NCBI RefSeq assembly: GCF_910578895.1
Contig: NZ_CAJTSC010000070.1
Location: 1 to 13,890, forward strand
Direction of reading: 5' to 3'
Source of the DNA: an uncultured Bacteroides sp.
GTDB taxonomy: Bacteria; Bacteroidota; Bacteroidia; Bacteroidales; Bacteroidaceae
Length of the DNA stretch: 13,890 bases
This document shows positions 6,013 through 11,248 of the stretch, one piece after another. Every line of letters begins with the position of its first letter. Positions within the stretch are counted from its first letter, which is position 1. The notes beneath the pieces are model-generated. The model searched no databases, was not told the origin of the DNA, and saw nothing but the letters and a program-made list of their open reading frames with translations. A program made the position numbers and the translations under genes.

Positions 6013-7466
6013 TGCAACAAGAAGAACCCAATAAATATGTAAAGGAACTCACTCAGGAGAAGTACAAGTACGGCTTCACCACCGATGTGCACACAGACAT
6101 CATTGAGCGTGGCTTGAATGAAGATGTGGTGCGGCTGATTTCCGAGAAAAAAGGAGAACCCGAGTGGTTGCTGGAGTTCCGGCTGAAAGCGTACCGCCAT
6201 TGGCTGACGCTGGAGATGCCTACATGGGCGCATCTCCGTATCCCTGAAATAGATTATCAGGCTATCTCGTACTATGCCGACCCTACCAAGAAGAAAGAGG
6301 GACCCAAAAGTATGGATGAGGTGGATCCGGAGCTGGTCAAAACCTTCAATAAACTGGGCATCCCCCTGGAAGAGCAGATGGCGCTTAGCGGCATGGCAGT
6401 GGATGCCGTGATGGACTCGGTGTCTGTGAAGACCACTTTCAAGGAGACGCTGATGGAGAAGGGGATTATTTTCTGTTCGTTCAGCGAAGCCGTGCGCGAG
6501 CATCCCGATCTGGTTCAGAAGTACCTGGGCTCTGTGGTGGGTTATCGTGACAACTTCTTTGCAGCACTGAATTCGGCGGTCTTCTCCGACGGTTCTTTCG
6601 TTTATATCCCGAAAGGAGTGCGTTGCCCGATGGAGCTTTCCACTTACTTCCGTATCAATGCCCGCAATACCGGGCAGTTTGAAAGAACGCTGATTGTGGC
6701 GGACGATGACTCGTATGTCTCCTACCTGGAAGGATGTACGGCGCCGATGCGCGATGAAAACCAGTTGCATGCCGCCATTGTGGAGATTGTGGTGCACGAC
6801 CGTGCGGAGGTGAAGTACAGCACCGTGCAGAATTGGTATCCGGGCGATGCCGAAGGCAAGGGTGGTGTCTATAACTTCGTAACGAAACGCGGACACTGCA
6901 AGGGCATCGGCAGCAAGTTGTCGTGGACACAGGTGGAAACCGGTTCGGCAATCACCTGGAAATATCCGTCCTGCATTCTTTCCGGCGACAACTCTACGGC
7001 AGAGTTCTACAGTGTGGCGGTGACCAACAACTACCAGCAGGCGGATACCGGTACGAAGATGATTCATCTTGGAAAGAATACCCGCAGCACCATCGTCAGC
7101 AAAGGTATCTCTGCCGGACGGAGCGAGAATTCTTACCGCGGTTTGGTGCGTGTGGCCCAGAAAGCGGACAATGCCCGTAATTACAGCCAGTGCGACTCCC
7201 TGCTGTTGGGCAACAAGTGTGGTGCGCATACTTTCCCCTACATGGATATCCATAACGAGACAGCCGTTGTAGAGCACGAGGCAACCACCAGCAAGATTAG
7301 TGAGGACCAGATATTCTATTGCAACCAGCGTGGCATTTCCACGGAAGACGCGGTAGGTTTGATTGTGAACGGCTATGCAAAGGAAGTGCTCAACAAATTG
7401 CCCATGGAATTTGCCGTAGAAGCCCAGAAACTGTTAGCTATCTCGCTTGAAGGAAGCGTGGGATAA
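6012..7466 (+). CDS. sufB: Fe-S cluster assembly scaffold protein SufB
   Basis: The 484-aa SufB is the core scaffold of the cytoplasmic SufBC2D complex, on which iron-sulfur clusters are built from sulfur delivered by SufS. The beta-helix core and the C terminus (AVEAQKLLAISLEGSVG) are typical. Cys394 in the QCDSLL motif and His422-Glu423 in VEHEATTS line up with E. coli Cys405 and His433-Glu434 at a constant offset of 11, and Cys242 in EGCTAP lies in the region of E. coli Cys254. The likely functional residues are therefore intact. The start overlaps the cvpA stop by one base, which fixes the start and implies coupling. SufC, SufD and SufS follow. Confidence 0.96.
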   Translation: MQQEEPNKYVKELTQEKYKYGFTTDVHTDIIERGLNEDVVRLISEKKGEPEWLLEFRLKAYRHWLTLEMPTWAHLRIPEIDYQAISYYADPTKKKEGPKSMDEVDPELVKTFNKLGIPLEEQMALSGMAVDAVMDSVSVKTTFKETLMEKGIIFCSFSEAVREHPDLVQKYLGSVVGYRDNFFAALNSAVFSDGSFVYIPKGVRCPMELSTYFRINARNTGQFERTLIVADDDSYVSYLEGCTAPMRDENQLHAAIVEIVVHDRAEVKYSTVQNWYPGDAEGKGGVYNFVTKRGHCKGIGSKLSWTQVETGSAITWKYPSCILSGDNSTAEFYSVAVTNNYQQADTGTKMIHLGKNTRSTIVSKGISAGRSENSYRGLVRVAQKADNARNYSQCDSLLLGNKCGAHTFPYMDIHNETAVVEHEATTSKISEDQIFYCNQRGISTEDAVGLIVNGYAKEVLNKLPMEFAVEAQKLLAISLEGSVG

Positions 7467-7492
7467 TTGTTGGAATTGTGGATTATAAAATT

Positions 7493-7590
7493 ATGAATTT
7501 TGAATTATGAATTTTGAATTGGCTGCGCTGTTACGCCGCAGGGTAATTCAAACTTCATAATTCACCATTCACCATTCAAAATTAAATATC
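7493..7590 (+). repeat. Hairpin repeat element between sufB and sufC (copy 1)
   Basis: A 14-base word, ATGAATTTTGAATT, occurs twice in tandem (7493-7506 and 7507-7520). GAATTATGAATTTTGAATT (7502-7520) and AATTCAAACTTCATAATTC (7545-7563) pair at 18 of 19 positions, enclosing a GC-rich core with its own CTGCG/CGCAG stem (7523-7527 with 7537-7541). Two ACCATTC copies (7564-7577) and an AT-rich stretch lead to the sufC ATG. The element closely matches the one at 8346-8447. There is no T-run after the stem, so termination is not obvious; RNA processing, stability or translational control are possible. Confidence 0.75.
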
Positions 7591-8346
7591 ATGTTAGAGA
7601 TAAAAGACCTGCATGCCAGCATCAATGGCAAAGAGATATTAAAAGGCATCAACCTCACTATCCGCGATGGCGAGGTGCATGCCCTGATGGGACAGAACGG
7701 AGCCGGAAAGAGCACACTGAGCAATGTGCTGGTGGGACATCCTGCATACGAGGTGACGCGAGGCAGTGTGACCTTCAACGGTAAAGACCTGCTTGCCATG
7801 AGTCCCGAGGACCGTGCCCACGAGGGTGTTTTCCTCTCATTTCAGACACCGGTGGAGATACCGGGCGTTTCTATGGTGAATTTCATGCGTGCGGCGGTCA
7901 ACGAGCAGCGCAAGTACCGCCATCTGCCTGCACTCTCTGCCAGTGAATTTCTGAAACTGATGCGTGAGAAACGTGCCATTGTGGAGCTGGACAACAAACT
8001 TGCCAACCGCAGCGTGAACGAGGGTTTCAGCGGTGGCGAGAAGAAACGCAACGAAATCTTCCAGATGGCCATGCTGGAGCCGACTTTCGCCATTCTCGAT
8101 GAAACGGACTCCGGACTTGACGTGGATGCTTTGCGCATTGTTGCCGATGGTTTCAACAAACTGAAAACTCCCCAGACCAGCGCAATGGTTATCACCCACT
8201 ACCAACGCCTGCTTGACTATTTGAAGCCGGACACCGTACATGTGCTGCTTGGCGGACGCATCGTAAAGACCGGCGGTCCTGAACTGGCGAAGGAGATTGA
8301 AACGCGCGGTTTCGACTGGATAAAGAAGGAAACGGAGGAATTATAA
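7591..8346 (+). CDS. sufC: Fe-S cluster assembly ATPase SufC
   Basis: The 251-aa ABC-type ATPase is the soluble motor of the SufBC2D scaffold; nucleotide-driven dimerisation opens the SufB-SufD interface. Motifs visible in order are: Walker A GQNGAGKST (34-42), Q-loop Gln85 in FLSFQTP, the SufC-type signature FSGGEKKRNE (146-155), Walker B with Asp170-Glu171 in AILDETDSGLD, and the H-loop His203 in VITHYQR. Length is normal and there are no transmembrane segments. The gene sits between sufB and sufD with about 100-base gaps on each side, both filled by the same hairpin element. Confidence 0.97.
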   Translation: MLEIKDLHASINGKEILKGINLTIRDGEVHALMGQNGAGKSTLSNVLVGHPAYEVTRGSVTFNGKDLLAMSPEDRAHEGVFLSFQTPVEIPGVSMVNFMRAAVNEQRKYRHLPALSASEFLKLMREKRAIVELDNKLANRSVNEGFSGGEKKRNEIFQMAMLEPTFAILDETDSGLDVDALRIVADGFNKLKTPQTSAMVITHYQRLLDYLKPDTVHVLLGGRIVKTGGPELAKEIETRGFDWIKKETEEL

Positions 8347-8447
8347 ATTTTGAATTGTGAATTATGAATTTTGAATGGGCTGCGCTGTTACACCGCAAGG
8401 TAGTTCAAACTTCACCATTCACCATTCAAAATTCAAAATTAAACACC
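8346..8447 (+). repeat. Hairpin repeat element between sufC and sufD (copy 2)
   Basis: The 30-base arms at 8346-8375 and 8404-8433 are complementary at 26 positions around a GC-rich loop containing TGCG/CGCA. The first 56 or so bases from 8358 match the copy at 7501 with about four differences. The copies then differ by two 7-base insertions (ATAATTC in copy 1, CAAAATT in copy 2) but share ACCATTCACCATTCAAAATT. The left arm begins inside the sufC stop codon. An ATG at 8364, inside the repeat, is in frame with sufD and can mislead start prediction. Confidence 0.75.
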
Positions 8448-9842
8448 ATGACTGTAGAACAACAATACATAGACCTTTTCTCCCAAACGGAAGCGATGAT
8501 ATGCCGTCATAGCGCCGAGGTGCTGAACGCTCCGCGTGCCGCTGCCTTTGCCGACTTCGAACGGCTGGGCTTTCCTACCTGTAAAACGGAGAAATATAAA
8601 TATACCGATGTCAGCAAGTTCTTTGAGCCAGACTATGGCCTGAACCTGAATCGGCTGGATATTCCCGTCAATCCTTACGAAGTATTCAAGTGCGATGTGC
8701 CGAATATGAGCACTTCGCTATACTTTGTGGTGAACGATGCTTTCTATAAGGGGATAAAGGGCCCGGGCGATAAGGAGAAGGATTCCTTGTCTTCACGCCC
8801 TCTCGTCCCTCCGTCTCCTAAACTGCCCGAAGGTGTCCTGTTCGGTAGTCTCAAGGATATGTCGGAACAGCATCCGGAGCTGGTGAGGAAATACTACGGC
8901 AAGCTGGCGGACACTTCCAAAGACGGATTGACGGCATTCAATACAGCCTTTGCCCAAGACGGTGTGTTGCTGTATGTTCCTAAGAATGTAGTGATGGAGA
9001 AACCTATCCAGTTGGTGAATATCCTGCGTGGCGATGTCAACTTCATGGTGAACCGCCGTGTGCTTATCATCCTGGAAGAGGGTGCGCAAGCCCGTCTGCT
9101 GGCATGCGACCACGCCATGGACAATGTGAATTTCCTTGCCACGCAAGTGGTGGAGGCATTCATTGGCGAGAATGCCACCTTCGATTTCTATGAACTGGAA
9201 GAGACGCATACCGCTACGGTACGTATCAGCAACCTGTACGTCAAGCAAGAAGCCAACAGCAATGTCTTGCTGAATGGAATGACGCTGCACAACGGCACTA
9301 CCCGCAATACAACCGAGGTGACGCTTGCCGGCGAAGGTGCCGAACTGAACCTTTGCGGCATGGCGATTACCGATAAAAACCAGCATGTAGACAATAACAC
9401 TACGATAGACCATGCCGTGCCCCGCTGTACCAGTAACGAACTCTTCAAGTACGTGCTCGATGACCAGTCTGTCGGTGCGTTTGCCGGCTTGGTATTGGTA
9501 CGTCCCGATGCACAGCATACAAGCTCGCAGCAAACCAACCGCAATCTTTGCGCCACCCGCGAAGCACGCATGTATACCCAGCCGCAACTGGAAATCTATG
9601 CCGATGACGTAAAGTGCAGCCATGGCGCCACGGTAGGACAGCTCGATGAAAGTGCCCTGTTCTATATGCGGCAGCGTGGCATTTCCCTGCGTGAAGCCCG
9701 TCTGCTGCTGATGTTCGCTTTCGTCAATGAGGTAATCGATACAATCCGTCTCGATGCCCTGAAAGACCGTCTGCACCTGTTGGTAGAGAAGCGCTTCCGT
9801 GGCGAACTGAACAAATGCCAGGGCTGTGCCATTTGCAAGTAA
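8448..9842 (+). CDS. sufD: Fe-S cluster assembly protein SufD, with insert and Cys-rich tail
   Basis: SufD is the SufB-like partner in the SufBC2D scaffold and is needed for cluster formation and iron acquisition. From the ATG at 8448 (MTVEQQYIDLF) it has 464 aa. An in-frame ATG at 8364 would add 28 residues read from the intergenic repeat, so I reject it. His392 in VKCSHGATVGQLDE corresponds by motif to the essential His360 of E. coli SufD. Two features stand out: a hydrophilic, Pro/Lys-rich insert at about residues 104-124 between NDAFYKG and LPEGVLFGSL, and a C-terminal tail ending CQGCAICK, with three cysteines spaced CxxCxxC that are absent from E. coli SufD (423 aa). The tail may bind metal; that is inference. 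Confidence 0.94.
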   Translation: MTVEQQYIDLFSQTEAMICRHSAEVLNAPRAAAFADFERLGFPTCKTEKYKYTDVSKFFEPDYGLNLNRLDIPVNPYEVFKCDVPNMSTSLYFVVNDAFYKGIKGPGDKEKDSLSSRPLVPPSPKLPEGVLFGSLKDMSEQHPELVRKYYGKLADTSKDGLTAFNTAFAQDGVLLYVPKNVVMEKPIQLVNILRGDVNFMVNRRVLIILEEGAQARLLACDHAMDNVNFLATQVVEAFIGENATFDFYELEETHTATVRISNLYVKQEANSNVLLNGMTLHNGTTRNTTEVTLAGEGAELNLCGMAITDKNQHVDNNTTIDHAVPRCTSNELFKYVLDDQSVGAFAGLVLVRPDAQHTSSQQTNRNLCATREARMYTQPQLEIYADDVKCSHGATVGQLDESALFYMRQRGISLREARLLLMFAFVNEVIDTIRLDALKDRLHLLVEKRFRGELNKCQGCAICK

Positions 9843-9907
9843 CTCCTTTCCCCTATATGCAGGGGGTGAGAGACCGACCAACCAACTTTTAATTCAACCC
9901 CATATTT
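9843..9907 (+). other. Short sufD-sufS gap with a weak hairpin
   Basis: CCCCT (9850-9854) pairs with AGGGG (9861-9865), and CTC (9843-9845) can pair with GAG (9868-9870). No T-run follows, so it is a poor terminator, and no TTTG/TAnnTTTG promoter is seen. This gap does not carry the repeat type found before sufC and sufD. It is AT-rich just before the sufS ATG. Confidence 0.4.
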
Positions 9908-11167
9908 ATGAATAAAGATACCAGCAATGCCGTCTTCTCCTCCCTCCCTGTCGGGGAGGGGTTGGGGGATAGGCTCTCCGACTTTCCGATTCTTTCCCGT
10001 AAGATATACGGCAAACCCCTCATTTACCTGGACAACGGCGCCACCACCCAGAAACCCCGTTGTGTGGTAGACGCCATTACGGACGAATACTATTCGGTGA
10101 ATGCCAACGTGCACCGTGGCGTGCATTTCCTTTCCCAGCGGGCAACGGAGTTGCACGAGGCATCCCGCGAGACAGTGCGGAAGTTCATCAATGCCGGCAG
10201 TACGGATGAAATCATCTTTACCCGCGGCACAACGGAAAGCATCAATCTGCTTGTGTCCAGCTTCGGCGAGGAGTTCATGCAGGCGGGAGACGAGGTCATC
10301 CTCTCCGTCATGGAACATCACAGCAACATCGTCCCCTGGCAATTGCTGGCGGCAAAGAAAGGCATTGCCATCAAGGTCATTCCGATGAACGACAACGGCG
10401 AACTGCTGTTGGACGAGTACAAGCAACTCTTCTCCGAACGCACCAAGATTGTCAGCGTAGCGCATGTATCCAATGTGCTGGGCACGGTAAATCCCGTCAA
10501 GGAAATGATTGCGTTTGCCCACGGGCAAGGCGTTCCCGTGCTTGTAGACGGCGCCCAGTCCATTCCCCACATGCCGGTGGATGTGCAGGACCTCGATGCC
10601 GATTTCTACGTGTTCTCCGGCCATAAGGTGTACGGACCTACCGGTGTGGGCGTGCTTTACGGCAAGGAGTCGTGGCTCGACAAGATGCCGCCCTATCAGG
10701 GTGGCGGCGAAATGATACAGCACGTATCGTTTGAGCGGACCACCTTCAACGAGCTTCCTTTCAAGTTCGAGGCAGGGACGCCCGATTACGTGGGTACTAC
10801 CGGGCTTGCCAAGGCACTGGACTACGTCTCCGCCATCGGCATGGAGAATATTGCCGCCTACGAGCACGAACTGACCACGTATGCCACGAGCCGCCTGAAA
10901 GAGATTCCCGGCATGCGCATCTTCGGCGAGGCGAAAGAGAAAGGCAGTGTCATTTCCTTTCTTGTAGGCGATATCCATCATTTCGATATGGGCACCTTGC
11001 TCGACCGTCTCGGTATTGCCGTGCGCACGGGACACCACTGCGCACAGCCGCTGATGCAACGTCTCGGCATCGAAGGAACGGTGCGTGCCTCCTTCGGCTT
11101 GTATAATACGAAAGAGGAGATAGACGCGTTGGCGGCAGGCATTGAGCGTGTCAGCAGGATGTTCTGA
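9908..11167 (+). CDS. sufS: Cysteine desulfurase SufS
   Basis: The 419-aa PLP enzyme converts cysteine to alanine and a protein-bound persulfide that supplies sulfur to SufB. Lys240 in SGHKVYGPTG is the PLP lysine and Cys378 in RTGHHCAQP is the persulfide cysteine. They match E. coli Lys226 and Cys364 at a constant offset of 14, and the N-terminal DFPIL motif is displaced by the same 14 residues. The extra residues (about 8-22, VFSSLPVGEGLGDRL) are encoded by a GC-rich hairpin repeat. Type II (SufS-like) desulfurases usually need a SufE or SufU acceptor, and none is encoded here. The ATG at 9908 is the best start; TTG at 9962 is a shorter alternative that would drop most of the repeat. Confidence 0.95.
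   Translation: MNKDTSNAVFSSLPVGEGLGDRLSDFPILSRKIYGKPLIYLDNGATTQKPRCVVDAITDEYYSVNANVHRGVHFLSQRATELHEASRETVRKFINAGSTDEIIFTRGTTESINLLVSSFGEEFMQAGDEVILSVMEHHSNIVPWQLLAAKKGIAIKVIPMNDNGELLLDEYKQLFSERTKIVSVAHVSNVLGTVNPVKEMIAFAHGQGVPVLVDGAQSIPHMPVDVQDLDADFYVFSGHKVYGPTGVGVLYGKESWLDKMPPYQGGGEMIQHVSFERTTFNELPFKFEAGTPDYVGTTGLAKALDYVSAIGMENIAAYEHELTTYATSRLKEIPGMRIFGEAKEKGSVISFLVGDIHHFDMGTLLDRLGIAVRTGHHCAQPLMQRLGIEGTVRASFGLYNTKEEIDALAAGIERVSRMF
9937..9967 (+). repeat. GC-rich hairpin repeat inside the sufS N terminus
   Basis: CCCTCCC (9942-9948) and GGGAGGG (9954-9960) form a perfect 7-bp stem around TGTCG, followed by GTTGGGGG. The tract encodes SSLPVGEGLG. From general familiarity with Bacteroides genomes, CCCTCCC/GGGAGGG-GTTGGGG tracts recur as short dispersed repeats; that was not checked here. 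It accounts for the extra residues of SufS relative to E. coli. Confidence 0.6.
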
Positions 11168-11193
11168 GACTTTGCCTTCTTGCGACTCTCTTA

Positions 11194-11248
11194 AGGATGT
11201 GCCAAGGTGCTGCAGCATGATACGGTTGCCGGCGCCTTGTCACATCCT
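11194..11248. terminator. Bidirectional terminator-like hairpin between converging genes
   Basis: AGGATGTG (11194-11201) pairs exactly with CACATCCT (11241-11248), and CAAGG (11203-11207) pairs exactly with CCTTG (11235-11239), separated by one mismatch. The loop contains a 10-base palindrome, TGCTGCAGCA (11208-11217). It lies 26 bases after the sufS stop and touches the stop codon of the minus-strand gene. Neither side has a strong T-run (AATTTCTATT on the plus strand), so factor-assisted termination or simple transcript-end protection is possible. Confidence 0.6.

Noticed and set aside
5934..7277. Long minus-strand frame (447 aa) opposite sufB
   Set aside because: Antisense shadow of sufB; His/Arg-rich product without known motifs.
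8364..8447. Upstream ATG start for sufD
   Set aside because: The extra 28 residues are a translation of the sufC-sufD hairpin repeat; ATG 8448 gives a normal SufD N terminus.
9662..11218. Long minus-strand frame (518 aa) opposite sufD and sufS
   Set aside because: Shadow of two intact genes with all catalytic residues present; no motifs recognised in the antisense product.
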